A stretch of DNA of 55,727 bases from an uncultured Clostridia bacterium (GTDB lineage Bacteria > Bacillota > Clostridia > Oscillospirales > Ruminococcaceae): NCBI GenBank assembly GCA_947089135.1, contig CAMUJF010000019.1, positions 1-55,727 on the forward strand. The letters are read 5' to 3'. Below the pieces are notes generated by a model. That model worked only from the letters and a program-made list of their open reading frames with translations, was not told the origin of the DNA and did not search any database. Every line of letters starts with the position of its first letter. Position 1 is the first letter of the stretch. This document shows positions 35,497 through 43,772 of the stretch, piece by piece. A program made the position numbers and the translations under genes.

Positions 35497-37644
35497 CTAC
35501 TTAGCCTGAGAAAGCGTTATACCGTTGCTGCCGAGAGGTATCTCATGGTCAAGACCCACAAACTTGCCGTTCTGCTGCCATAAGACCTCTTTAACAAACG
35601 CGTATTTTTCCTCGTCCCATGTGGTAAAGTCGTCAAGAACAAGTCCGCCCGTGTCTCCTGAATTGGAATTAAAACACCAAAATGTGTGGTTTATCCTGTT
35701 GTCTTTAATAAGCTTTCCGAGGTACTTCATCCACGTCAGGTTGGGTTCCCTCATAAATCCGCCCCACTCGCCTATCAGAAGCGGCGCGATATTTTCCTCC
35801 TGAATGTAAAACCAGTTGTCGTGCCAGCAGTCCTTATAGAGACTGTCGTAGCTGTATCCGCCTTTGAACCAGGGCTGCTCGTAAACTGTTGGTCCGTAAT
35901 CGTGTGGAGAATACACAAGCTTGTTCTGATATTTGCCCAGATCCACGGGATTGTCCTTTACCCCGCGGAGGTTTCCGCCCCACCATGTGCAGTGATAGTC
36001 ACCCATATTTGACGAGGAGAAATCTCCGTTGGACTTTATATCTTTCGGATAAATTTCAATTCCCTCTACCATTATCAAAACGTTGGGATTTTTATTTAGT
36101 ACTGCTTTTGCGGCTTTCTCGGCTATGTACTTCCAGTTGTCCGCGTCCTTAGAACCGTCCCACTTAGCTCTTGGAGATTCCCCTGCCTTGCCGTGAGGTT
36201 CGTTTTTAAGATCGTACGCGATAATGGTATCGTCATTTTTGTATCTTCCCGATATCCAAGAAAGCGCGTCCAGAAAATCCTTTTCTGAGATATCTCCGTC
36301 CGTCCAGAGATTTTTCATGTGCCCCATTGAATCGGTCTTTGCGCTGTGAATATCTATCATTATTTTGATACCGTTGGCGCGGCACTGTCCCACAACATAA
36401 TCAAATATTTCAAGACTGTTCATTCCCACAAGATAGGAATTGGTCGCCTGATTAAAATTTGCATTTGGATAACTGCCGTTTGACCAGTTCTTGATAAGCT
36501 CCACAGATATGGGTATACGCAGCAAATTGAATCCTCTGTCGGCAATAGCTGCTATCGAAGTATTAAGGTCGCACGCCCATAAACCGTCAAATGTGTTTGT
36601 TCCGGTATTGTAGCCAAACCAGTTTACACCCGTGAGCCAGACCTCTTTGCCGTCCTTGTCGATTATCCTGCTTCCGTCGGTAAAAAGCCAGTCGTCGGTA
36701 GTCGGAGGAGGAACGTCCTTTGCCTGCTTAACGGCAGGATTATTGTTTCCCACAGAACCGGAACCGTTGTTGTTATTACCATTGTTGTTATTGTTTCCTC
36801 CCGACGATGAACCCGAAACCGTTGAAGCTCCGTACTTGACCGTAGCTTCGGAAGCGTCCACCGAACCGGCGTTGCATAGGATCATACCGAAAGTCCCTTC
36901 GCTTCCCGAATCGATATTTGAGTTGTAGTCTACGGGAGTTACCGTCAGTTTTCCCCCGCTGACTGAAATTTCACAGTTCCACTTCTGATCGACTTTTACT
37001 CCGGAGGAGGCGGAGATTGTGACCGTCCAGCCTCCTATTGCCGCCGATGAGCCGTTCTTAACCGTTCCGTCTATCTGAGTAAACTTGTCGCTGCCGTTCT
37101 CCCAGCTGTTGGAAGTATTAAGAAGCAGCGTCACGTCCGACGAAGACTTTTCATTTTTTGCAGCCGCCGCGGTCGCAGCAGGAGCGTTATTTTGTTTTGT
37201 ATCAGGTTCTGAGGCTTTCGGAGCTTCCGTTTGCTTTGCGGTACTTACATTCACGCTTTCGGGAGCCTTAGTATCGGCAGAAACAGTTTTTTCCGTTTGG
37301 CCTGTTTGCTCTGTTTGCTCTGTTTGCACCGTTTTTTCGGTATCGCTTACAGCGGTGTTTTCTTCCGCCACTGCGGAAGTACCGGTTTCGGGCGTATGCT
37401 TTGCCGCAGAAGCGCCGTTTCCTCCGTAGGGGTCGTAATCGTCGGCAAAGGGATCGTATCCCTCTCCGAAAAAGTCGTCAACAAGCGAAACCGCAGTCGT
37501 TACGGACATTTCGCTCTCCTGCATGGAATCCGACGACAAAGTAACGTCAGCTTCGCCCGAACTGCTGTCTCCGCCGCAGGAAGCAAGCATAGCCGCCGCC
37601 ATTGCGGCAGATATTAAAAGAGCAATTTTTCTGTTGTTTTTCAT
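35497..37644 (-). CDS. Lipid-anchored GH5 endoglucanase with CBM2-like module
   Basis: 715 residues. Lipoprotein signal with lipobox LASC (Cys23). An acidic/Thr-rich spacer (~30-165) leads to a beta-sandwich carbohydrate-binding module of CBM2 look (~168-285; IGGWTVTISASSGVKVDQKW, YNSNIDSGSEGTFGMIL), then a Ser/Gly/Asn linker (NNNNNGNNNNGSGS). The GH5 catalytic domain (~325-700) starts WLTGVNWFGYNTGTNTFDGLW, like subfamily 1 (Acidothermus E1 type). Acid/base Glu482 in YDLKNEPHG; nucleophile Glu626 in LLIGEWGGF. Predicted to cut beta-1,4-glucans at the cell surface. GGAGGT precedes ATG, 19 bp after ung. Confidence 0.93.
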   Translation of the reverse strand: MKNNRKIALLISAAMAAAMLASCGGDSSSGEADVTLSSDSMQESEMSVTTAVSLVDDFFGEGYDPFADDYDPYGGNGASAAKHTPETGTSAVAEENTAVSDTEKTVQTEQTEQTGQTEKTVSADTKAPESVNVSTAKQTEAPKASEPDTKQNNAPAATAAAAKNEKSSSDVTLLLNTSNSWENGSDKFTQIDGTVKNGSSAAIGGWTVTISASSGVKVDQKWNCEISVSGGKLTVTPVDYNSNIDSGSEGTFGMILCNAGSVDASEATVKYGASTVSGSSSGGNNNNNGNNNNGSGSVGNNNPAVKQAKDVPPPTTDDWLFTDGSRIIDKDGKEVWLTGVNWFGYNTGTNTFDGLWACDLNTSIAAIADRGFNLLRIPISVELIKNWSNGSYPNANFNQATNSYLVGMNSLEIFDYVVGQCRANGIKIMIDIHSAKTDSMGHMKNLWTDGDISEKDFLDALSWISGRYKNDDTIIAYDLKNEPHGKAGESPRAKWDGSKDADNWKYIAEKAAKAVLNKNPNVLIMVEGIEIYPKDIKSNGDFSSSNMGDYHCTWWGGNLRGVKDNPVDLGKYQNKLVYSPHDYGPTVYEQPWFKGGYSYDSLYKDCWHDNWFYIQEENIAPLLIGEWGGFMREPNLTWMKYLGKLIKDNRINHTFWCFNSNSGDTGGLVLDDFTTWDEEKYAFVKEVLWQQNGKFVGLDHEIPLGSNGITLSQAK

Positions 37645-37663
37645 GCCGATACCTCCGATGTAA

Positions 37664-38332
37664 TTATTCTACCCGCCAGTCGATAGGTTCCATACCGTTT
37701 GCAGTCAGGAACTCGTTTGCCTTGGAAAAATGCCTGCACCCGAAAAATCCGTTGTACGCCGAAAGCGGACTTGGGTGAGCAGCTTGCAGTATCAAATGGT
37801 GAGAATTAGTGACAAGGCGCATTTTCTGTTTAGCATTTCCTCCCCACAGCAGGAAAACTATAGGCTTTTCCCGCTGATTGAGAAGTTCTATCACTTTGTC
37901 TGTAAATATCTCCCAGCCCATACCCTTATGGGAATTTGCCTGTCCCTCGCGAACCGTCAGTACCGCATTCATAAGCAGCACACCGCTGTCCGCCCATTTT
38001 TTCAGGTATCCGTGCGGCGCGGGAGGTATGCCTAAATCGGAATAAATTTCCTTATAAATATTCTGAAGCGACGGAGGGATAGCCGTACCTTTCTGCACCG
38101 AAAAGCAAAGCCCGTGAGCCTGACCCGCTCCGTGATACGGATCCTGACCGATAACGACCGCCTTTACATCGGAATAAGACGTATATTTCAGCGAATTGAA
38201 TATATCGTACATATTAGGATAAATCCTGCGCGTACCGTATTCGGTCTTGAGGAACTCCCGCAGCTTAAGGTAGTATTCCTTTTTAAATTCGTCTTTAAGA
38301 AGCTCGTCCCACTCGTTTCCTATATTAACCAT
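37664..38332 (-). CDS. ung: Uracil-DNA glycosylase, family 1
   Basis: 222 residues, the usual size. Water-activating motif GQDPYHG (62-68, Asp64), FLLWGGNAKQK and the DNA-intercalating HPSPLSAYNGFFG. Removes uracil from DNA for base-excision repair. It overlaps the upstream dac gene by 8 bp and precedes the cellulase by 19 bp, so the three appear co-transcribed. Confidence 0.97.
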   Translation of the reverse strand: MVNIGNEWDELLKDEFKKEYYLKLREFLKTEYGTRRIYPNMYDIFNSLKYTSYSDVKAVVIGQDPYHGAGQAHGLCFSVQKGTAIPPSLQNIYKEIYSDLGIPPAPHGYLKKWADSGVLLMNAVLTVREGQANSHKGMGWEIFTDKVIELLNQREKPIVFLLWGGNAKQKMRLVTNSHHLILQAAHPSPLSAYNGFFGCRHFSKANEFLTANGMEPIDWRVE

Positions 38333-39443
38333 TTTGTGCTCCCCCTCTGCTTTTTATCTCAGCAAACGCCGAATCAAGAAGTGAAATAGTTTCACTCCAC
38401 CTTATATCGGAAGCCGGAGCTCCGAAAACGATACAAATAACGTCATGGTCGAATCGCCTTGCCGTAGCGACAACGCAGTACCCCGACTGATCTGTCATAC
38501 CGGTTTTGAAACCGTTTGCATACATATAGTAGCAGCCGCTGTCCTCATGCAGCAGCTTGTTGGAATTTATCCATGATATCTGCTCGCCCGACTCAAATAC
38601 GGCGTACTCGCTTGGCTTTGCCGCTGAAGCGGCGATAAGCGGCTTCTGTCTTGCGTATAATGTTATTTTCAGCATATCCAGTACTGTTGTATAGTGGTTA
38701 TCGTCATGGAAACCGTCGGGGTCTGCAAAATGGGTGTTATCCGCGCCGAGACGCGCCGCAGTGCGGTTCATTTCGTCCACAAAGGTCTTGACGGCGTTTT
38801 CGGGAGTAATTATATCGCTTCCCGATATCTTGCGTCCAACGTTTGCCGCAGCCATATAGGACGCGTCGTTTCCGGACGGAAGCATTATCGCATCGAGTGT
38901 GGTTTCCAAATTAAGGACATTTCCTTTTTCTATGTAAGCAAGGCTTGATTCGGGATTGACAAAATCAAGTTCGTCCCCTGCCGTGAACGTAAAATTCTCG
39001 TCCACATTATCAAGAATAACAGCAGACGTAAGAATTTTTGTGGTACTGGCGGGATAACATTTCTGATCTGCGTTTTTGGCGAAAAGCACCTCGTCCGCCT
39101 GAACGTCGTAAACTATCGCATACTCCGACTGAAGCACAGTTTCTATGGGGTATTCTCTCCTCAGCTTTGGCTGAGGCACAATAGGCTTCTGTACCTGCGC
39201 ATCGGCAGGAACGTACTCCTCCGTTTCCTCAAGCGGATCCGAAGTATCCTGAACCGAAGTCATGCAGTAATAATTATCCGCGTTAACGACCAGCGGAACT
39301 TCTATCGACTTATTTATCTGCACCAATCCGAAAACCGTACCCGAAACAAGAGCAAGCACAAGAAACACCCTGAACAATGCAATTCTGCGCTTACGGCGTT
39401 TTTTAATTTCATACTGATCTTTTCTTTTCTTTTTTTTACTCAT
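38325..39443 (-). CDS. D-alanyl-D-alanine carboxypeptidase (S11, DacF type)
   Basis: 372 residues. A lysine-rich cytoplasmic start and one membrane anchor (about 21-42), a linker, then the penicillin-binding S11 domain with SxxK STTK (133-136), SGN (190-192) and KTG (314-316). Trims the terminal D-Ala of peptidoglycan stem peptides outside the membrane. No C-terminal amphipathic anchor is seen; the N-terminal helix serves instead. First gene of the dac-ung-cellulase unit, with its promoter about 95 bp upstream. Confidence 0.92.
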   Translation of the reverse strand: MSKKKKRKDQYEIKKRRKRRIALFRVFLVLALVSGTVFGLVQINKSIEVPLVVNADNYYCMTSVQDTSDPLEETEEYVPADAQVQKPIVPQPKLRREYPIETVLQSEYAIVYDVQADEVLFAKNADQKCYPASTTKILTSAVILDNVDENFTFTAGDELDFVNPESSLAYIEKGNVLNLETTLDAIMLPSGNDASYMAAANVGRKISGSDIITPENAVKTFVDEMNRTAARLGADNTHFADPDGFHDDNHYTTVLDMLKITLYARQKPLIAASAAKPSEYAVFESGEQISWINSNKLLHEDSGCYYMYANGFKTGMTDQSGYCVVATARRFDHDVICIVFGAPASDIRWSETISLLDSAFAEIKSRGGAQNG

Positions 39444-39539
39444 TTCAGCACCCTATAGCAATATACTTTCTTTAACACAAGAATTAATAAACCGCGCGGA
39501 TTTTAATGTCACGCAAGTTACCGTAAACTATTTACAATA

Positions 39540-39568
39540 ATAATAACATATTTATACTGTTATTTCAA
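39540..39568 (-). promoter_or_regulatory. Promoter of the dac-ung-cellulase operon
   Basis: On the minus strand TTGAAA (39563-39568), 17-bp spacer, TATTAT (39540-39545). It gives a leader of about 90 nt before the dac ATG. Confidence 0.7.
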
Positions 39569-39584
39569 TAGAAATTTTTGGAAT

Positions 39585-39780
39585 AATAAACTTATCATAG
39601 AGCGTAAAAACGGCTATCTTGTTGCCGTCCCCCCTCCGAAAGGCGGGATAAAGCTTTTACGGATGCAACTGCTGCGGCGTTTGCAAAGATTTCCGAAAAA
39701 CTGAAAAAGAGTTTCACGTTGGATAACGGCAAAGAGTTTGCCGCACACAAGAAGCTTGTCTCAGGAACAGGTATAAAAAA
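39585..39780 (+). pseudogene. Relic of an IS30-type transposase
   Basis: Two protein-like pieces in different frames: IIERKNGYLVAV (from ~39594) and, after a shift, DKAFTDATAAAFAKISEKL (from 39647) followed by SFTLDNGKEFAAHKKLVSGTG. The segment LTxDNGKEFAxH is the core of the DDE domain of IS30-family transposases. No start, no C-terminal third and no terminal repeats remain, so the element is dead. Confidence 0.65.
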
Positions 39781-39794
39781 TAAATTATTATGTT

Positions 39795-39841
39795 ATAAAC
39801 TAAAGGAGCCGCCGCACGTCGCAACAGCTCCTTTAGTTTAT
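39795..39841 (-). terminator. Terminator of the foldase-like lipoprotein gene
   Basis: 15-bp stem (39795-39809 with 39827-39841) with a 17-nt loop, about 80 bp past the stop at 39925 on the minus strand. AT-rich flanks on both sides; may act in both directions. Confidence 0.6.
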
Positions 39842-39924
39842 TCTTAGGTCATTTCCGCAGCTTTCAACATTAAGCTAAAATCCGCCCGTTAATTTCTTAT
39901 CTCATGATTTTAGAAGTAACATTT

Positions 39925-41028
39925 TTATTCTTCAGTAAGCTTTTCAAGCTTATAGCGCTTGAGCGCAGCTTCGTTTACAGTAATATTCTGTCCTTCTATC
40001 CAGCCAAGAACCGTCGCATCAAATTCTTCGCCCTTGAGCTCTCGGCGGACGGAATCCCTCTGGCTGTCCAGATATGCCGGGTCGTCAAATAAATCGATCC
40101 TGTGCACGATATACCAAACCTCGTCTTCCTCGACAATGGTATAGTCTCCCACATTCAGGCTGCCGTCAAAAACCGTATTGGCTACCTTTTCGGAAGGAAT
40201 AACCGAACCCTTTGAAACAATGGTACCATAACTTATTCTTTCAGTTTCTTCGCTCGAACCTTCCGGAACTTCCGTATCTTCAGGCACATCGGTTTCCTCG
40301 TCTCCGGCAGTTCCGGACGCTTCAGCAATAAGGTTCTCGTAATACTTATTGTATTCGTCTTCTATAGCCTCAAAGCTTTCACCGCCCTTGGCTCTTTCAA
40401 TATAGTCCTCAGCCATTTTTTTCAGTTCAGCCTTACCGTCGGATTTAAGAAGATTTCCCTCGCCGTCTTTAAGTTCCATCTTTATAAACTTGATCCTTGC
40501 GTTGTTTTCCAGCAAATGATTTTTGATATCCTCATCGGAAACGGCTTTTTCTCCGCCGTCCGCGTAATAATAGTCAAAAATAGCGGCGCGCTTCTGGCTG
40601 TTTAAAACAACGTCGTAGTAAGACTGCTTGCTCACGCCTACGCTCTCAAAATACTCGCCCACGTATTCCCACCACTGGTCTACGGTATTGGACGCTGCTT
40701 TTTCCTCATTGTTTTCAAAAGAAAGTCCCAGCTCAGTAAATTTTTTTTCGACTGCGACATATTCTCTCATGTCCTCTACAGCCTCGTCGTTAATCCACTC
40801 TTTTGACGGCGTATCCTCGATCGTAATATCAAGAACATCAGTCTCGCCCTCGCTCAGATACTGACCTGCTTCAGATACGGCATTGGACTGGAAATAAATT
40901 AGAATACCCGCCCTCAGACGCATACCGTCGATATCGGCTCCCCATGTCGTATCGCTTCCGCAGGAAGCTAAAGAAAGCGTCATGGCCGCTGCGGCAGCGG
41001 CAGCGGAAACTTTTTTCATTAAAGACAT
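39925..41028 (-). CDS. Lipoprotein, PrsA/SurA-like foldase candidate
   Basis: 367 residues from ATG at 41028 (GGAGG 11 nt upstream; an in-frame GTG 18 bp earlier overlaps that site). Lipobox LASC gives a lipid-anchored extracytoplasmic protein. The helical body (~40-230) with NEEKAASNTVDQWWEYVGEYFESVGVSKQSYYDVV resembles the N-terminal chaperone part of SurA/PrsA proteins. The following region (IKFIKMELKDGEGN, then YIERAKGGESFEAIEDEYNKYYE) and the C-terminal half (VANTVFDGSLNVGDYTIVEEDEVWYIVHRID) match the parvulin-like layout, interrupted by an acidic insert (DEETDVPEDTEVPEGSSEE). Isomerase activity is doubtful from sequence alone. Confidence 0.65.
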   Translation of the reverse strand: MSLMKKVSAAAAAAAMTLSLASCGSDTTWGADIDGMRLRAGILIYFQSNAVSEAGQYLSEGETDVLDITIEDTPSKEWINDEAVEDMREYVAVEKKFTELGLSFENNEEKAASNTVDQWWEYVGEYFESVGVSKQSYYDVVLNSQKRAAIFDYYYADGGEKAVSDEDIKNHLLENNARIKFIKMELKDGEGNLLKSDGKAELKKMAEDYIERAKGGESFEAIEDEYNKYYENLIAEASGTAGDEETDVPEDTEVPEGSSEETERISYGTIVSKGSVIPSEKVANTVFDGSLNVGDYTIVEEDEVWYIVHRIDLFDDPAYLDSQRDSVRRELKGEEFDATVLGWIEGQNITVNEAALKRYKLEKLTEE

Positions 41029-41088
41029 AGTCTGTAAAACCTCCACATAAAATGTAAATACATTATATTATATCACATTATTTTTAAC

Positions 41089-41108
41089 TTGTCCAGTATT
41101 TTGGACAA
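41089..41108. promoter_or_regulatory. Inverted repeat TTGTCCA/TGGACAA, possible operator
   Basis: 7-bp arms (41089-41095, 41102-41108) just upstream of a TATAAT-like box (41064-41069 on the minus strand) in the promoter region of the foldase-like gene. Its position fits a regulator site near -35; function is unproven. Confidence 0.35.
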
Positions 41109-41133
41109 AAAAGATGTGGACACACAGCGCATA

Positions 41134-41325
41134 TTATAAAAAGTCAAGGACAGAAAAAGGAAGTTCACGGTAATTTGAAGAGCGATTTTGTCTGAAAGTC
41201 ATTTTTGCAATACCAAAATCACTATAGGCTTGAACAAAGAGTTCCAAAACAGCTTTGAGAGTACCAACGCCTCGTCCGCTTGCACCGGTGTAATATGTTT
41301 TTTATTGCTTGTTGGATAAACTATG
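41134..41325 (-). pseudogene. C-terminal relic of an unidentified protein
   Basis: 63 codons open on the minus strand, ending in a stop, with protein-like composition: IVYPTSNKKTYYTGASGRG, VGTLKAVLELFVQAYSDFG, IAKMTFRQNRSSNYRELPF, SVLDFL. There is no start codon or ribosome-binding site, and it abuts the end of the PH-like gene. It reads like the last part of a transposase or other larger protein that has been deleted. Family not recognised. The rest of 41029-41320 holds only the foldase promoter region. Confidence 0.45.
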
Positions 41326-41785
41326 TCTGCATATCCGCAGCCATTTCCCTGCGCGCCTGTTCCGCCTGACGACAGGTCTGCCTGAAATAATACAGATCAA
41401 CCTGCTTGGAAATTGCATCCTTTAAAGCTTCCGCACGGGAAAGTCCGCGAAATATAAGCCGCTTCTGCGGAGTGTATATCACTATTGTACCGTACCCCAA
41501 AAGCCTGCCTGCAATACTTTGTTCACACAACGCGCTTTTTACCGCACAAAGCGGTATCGACACCTTTTCATTACGCACGCAGGAGTCGGTAACTGTCAGT
41601 CCCCCGGGACTTACGGCGGTAAATCCATATATTATCAGCGCTCCGCATACTGCCGCGCCGAGCTGCCATACGCCTGATACTGCAAAAATCAAAAATCCTG
41701 CAATTCCCCATAAAACGTAAGGTATAAACGCCGCCGAACTTGTCTTGCAGGAAAAAATAACCGTCTCTGTTGATTTGTCAGACAT
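41321..41785 (-). CDS. Membrane protein with bacterial PH-like domain
   Basis: 154 residues: two membrane helices close together (about 17-60), then a ~70-residue domain reading LTVTDSCVRNEKVSIPLCAV, GRLLGYGTIVIYTPQKRLIF, as in YdbS/YdbT-type bacterial PH (bPH2/DUF304) proteins, and a charged C-terminal helix. Function unknown; such proteins are often envelope-stress related. The 3' end directly abuts a gene relic, so the true original C-terminus may have been altered. Confidence 0.75.
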   Translation of the reverse strand: MSDKSTETVIFSCKTSSAAFIPYVLWGIAGFLIFAVSGVWQLGAAVCGALIIYGFTAVSPGGLTVTDSCVRNEKVSIPLCAVKSALCEQSIAGRLLGYGTIVIYTPQKRLIFRGLSRAEALKDAISKQVDLYYFRQTCRQAEQARREMAADMQT

Positions 41786-41995
41786 AGGTAATTTTCACCT
41801 CTTTTTAAAAGTGCCTAAAACGACAAAATACAGTATTATTATAATCCGAAAAGACACAAATGTCAATAGTATATATGTCATTTATGATACAATAATAGTT
41901 ATACTAAAATCCTTTCAAAACCGCACAGAATCCTGAATATATGCGGTGCGGCGCACATTTTTGATCGGATTTCGGGATAAAAAGAGGTGTCTGAA

Positions 41996-42328
41996 ATGGC
42001 TTATTATCAAAGAATACGCGACCTGCGGGAGGACAGCGACGCGACTCAGCAAAGGCTTGCGGAGTATCTGGGCACATCGTCCCAGCATTACGGCAAATAT
42101 GAAAACGGAAACGCCGAGATCCCATTTGAACGTGCGATCATGCTTGCGGAATACTACGGCGTAAGCCTTGACTATATAGCGGGACTTACCAATAACAAAA
42201 GAGGACTGTCGGCAAGCAGTCTTACCGACGAGCAGCAGGAGCTGCTGGCGTTTGTTTCGGGACTTTCGCAGGAAGAGCGCTGTTTGCTGAAAAGATTTAT
42301 CGGCTGTCTTGGGGATACGGTAAAATAA
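41996..42328 (+). CDS. XRE-family helix-turn-helix regulator
   Basis: 110 residues from ATG at 41996 (GAGGTG 6 nt upstream; an in-frame GTG 9 bp earlier forms part of that site). The HTH covers about 5-60: IRDLREDSDATQQRLAEYLGTSSQHYGKYENGNAEIPFERAIMLAEYYGVSLDYIAGL, split here only for description. A short C-terminal helical part (LSQEERCLLKRFIGCL) probably dimerises. Single-gene unit; its target is not evident from the neighbours. Confidence 0.9.
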   Translation: MAYYQRIRDLREDSDATQQRLAEYLGTSSQHYGKYENGNAEIPFERAIMLAEYYGVSLDYIAGLTNNKRGLSASSLTDEQQELLAFVSGLSQEERCLLKRFIGCLGDTVK

Positions 42329-42338
42329 ACGGAAGCAT

Positions 42339-42380
42339 AAAAACAGAACGGAAACCGCACAGCGTTTCCGTTCTGTTTTT
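42339..42380. terminator. Strong bidirectional terminator
   Basis: Perfect 17-bp stem (42339-42355 with 42364-42380) that begins with five A and ends with five T. It lies between the convergent XRE gene (stop 42328) and the lipoprotein gene (stop 42401), serving both. Confidence 0.9.
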
Positions 42381-42400
42381 CATTTGCTCATTTAAGCTAT

Positions 42401-43558
42401 TTATTGATTTACCGTAGACTCGTACTGATATTTGTCTATATTTGCGGTGATATGCTTGTTGAAAAGGCTGTCCAAATCTTCATAGCCCTTGTAGTAATGA
42501 CTGCCTGTGGAAAATGCCTCGCCGGATGTTACACCGAAGAAGCTGCTGCCCTCCGGAACGGTTAGGCTGTTCAGGTCGAAAGAGCAGGTGCCGTCGTCCA
42601 GCAGGATAATATTCGTGTAGTAGGAATAATAATAATAGTCGAAATCATCGCCTTTTTCCATGTTTTCGGCAGTAATCTTATAAATAAAATAAACGTAATT
42701 GTAGGTATTGGTAGGAATAGACGCGTCCTTGGGCGTAAGGAAATAATTGCCTATAAGCTTAACTTCCTTGAGAGTTTCGCTGTCATTCCAATTCTTAGCA
42801 ACGCTTGCTTTGAAAACGTCCTGAGCATGATTGTCCATTTTGGTCATAGATTCCGCAGGGATAAACTCCAATTTAGTCGCATAGCTTGCAAGACCGCTTA
42901 CGGTATATTCAAACTCGGTTTCGGAAGGAGAATATCCCTTGCTGAAACAATATTCCGTGAAATCGCTGCCTGCCTCTGCGGTTATGATGACCTTGTCTCC
43001 GTTGCTCAGACCGTCCGCCTTGTCGGCACGGTAGCTTATTCCCGATACGGGATTTTCGCCGTTTTTGCTGATATTTAGCTTTCCGTAAGGAGCAAAGCCC
43101 TCGCAGGTAACGTTTATATAGTCGAACGGATTAAATTCCTTAGCCTGTTCAAGACCGCTTACCTCATAAGGTATGTCTGAAAAATTCAGGTTAACTGAAT
43201 ATTTTTCCTTGAATTTTTTGGTATCAATGTCGTCCCATTTAAATGTGATCTTATCGCCGTTTGAAAGCTCCGAGGACTTGTCGAGCTCACCGTCCAGTTT
43301 GCTGTAAAAATCATCATACACCGTCAGCAGCGAACCGAAAGACGCGTCCTCCAGACCGAGAGCCTCGGCGTTGTCCTCGACAAGCTGTTCCACATCCACT
43401 GAAAAGCTTGCTTTGCCCGCCGTATCCATGCCTTTGCATTCGATCGTAAGATAATCGTTAAGATTAACGGTCTTTGCACCGCAGCCCGAAAGACAGAGCG
43501 CAAGCGGAAGCAGCAGAGAGGCTTTTATAATGCCTGTTCTGATCTTGGTTCTTTTCAT
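42401..43558 (-). CDS. Lipoprotein with repeated extracellular domains
   Basis: 385 residues from ATG at 43558 (GGGGGA 6 nt upstream; an earlier ATG 30 bp up lacks a good site). Lipobox LSGC. The body has two or three copies of a ~75-residue beta-rich unit built as Y-x-x-(I/V)-x-C-x-G-x-x-x-x-G-K, then LSNGDK(I/V), and ending (Y/F)-x-VSGL (for example YLTIECKGMDTAGKASFSVD; YINVTCEGFAPYGKLNIS). The C-terminal ~130 residues differ. Similar repeats occur in many Firmicute surface lipoproteins of unknown role. Has its own promoter and terminator. Confidence 0.8.
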   Translation of the reverse strand: MKRTKIRTGIIKASLLLPLALCLSGCGAKTVNLNDYLTIECKGMDTAGKASFSVDVEQLVEDNAEALGLEDASFGSLLTVYDDFYSKLDGELDKSSELSNGDKITFKWDDIDTKKFKEKYSVNLNFSDIPYEVSGLEQAKEFNPFDYINVTCEGFAPYGKLNISKNGENPVSGISYRADKADGLSNGDKVIITAEAGSDFTEYCFSKGYSPSETEFEYTVSGLASYATKLEFIPAESMTKMDNHAQDVFKASVAKNWNDSETLKEVKLIGNYFLTPKDASIPTNTYNYVYFIYKITAENMEKGDDFDYYYYSYYTNIILLDDGTCSFDLNSLTVPEGSSFFGVTSGEAFSTGSHYYKGYEDLDSLFNKHITANIDKYQYESTVNQ

Positions 43559-43605
43559 TGATATTCCCCCAATAACATTATTTCGCATTGTAACAAAACA
43601 TACAA

Positions 43606-43634
43606 ATTATATCACTAAAAATTCATTAAGTCAA
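43606..43634 (-). promoter_or_regulatory. Promoter of the repeat-domain lipoprotein
   Basis: On the minus strand TTGACT (43629-43634), 17-bp spacer, TATAAT (43606-43611), about 50 bp before the ATG. Confidence 0.8.
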
Positions 43635-43772
43635 CAAAATTTGACAGAATGTTTTAATTTTTTTATTTAATTGACAAAAAGCGGCAAACATCATTCTGTT
43701 ATTAAAGTAATATCGCACAAAAGCATACAGTAAAACTTTCTGCGTTCAATCATTGGATTTTCATAATATATT

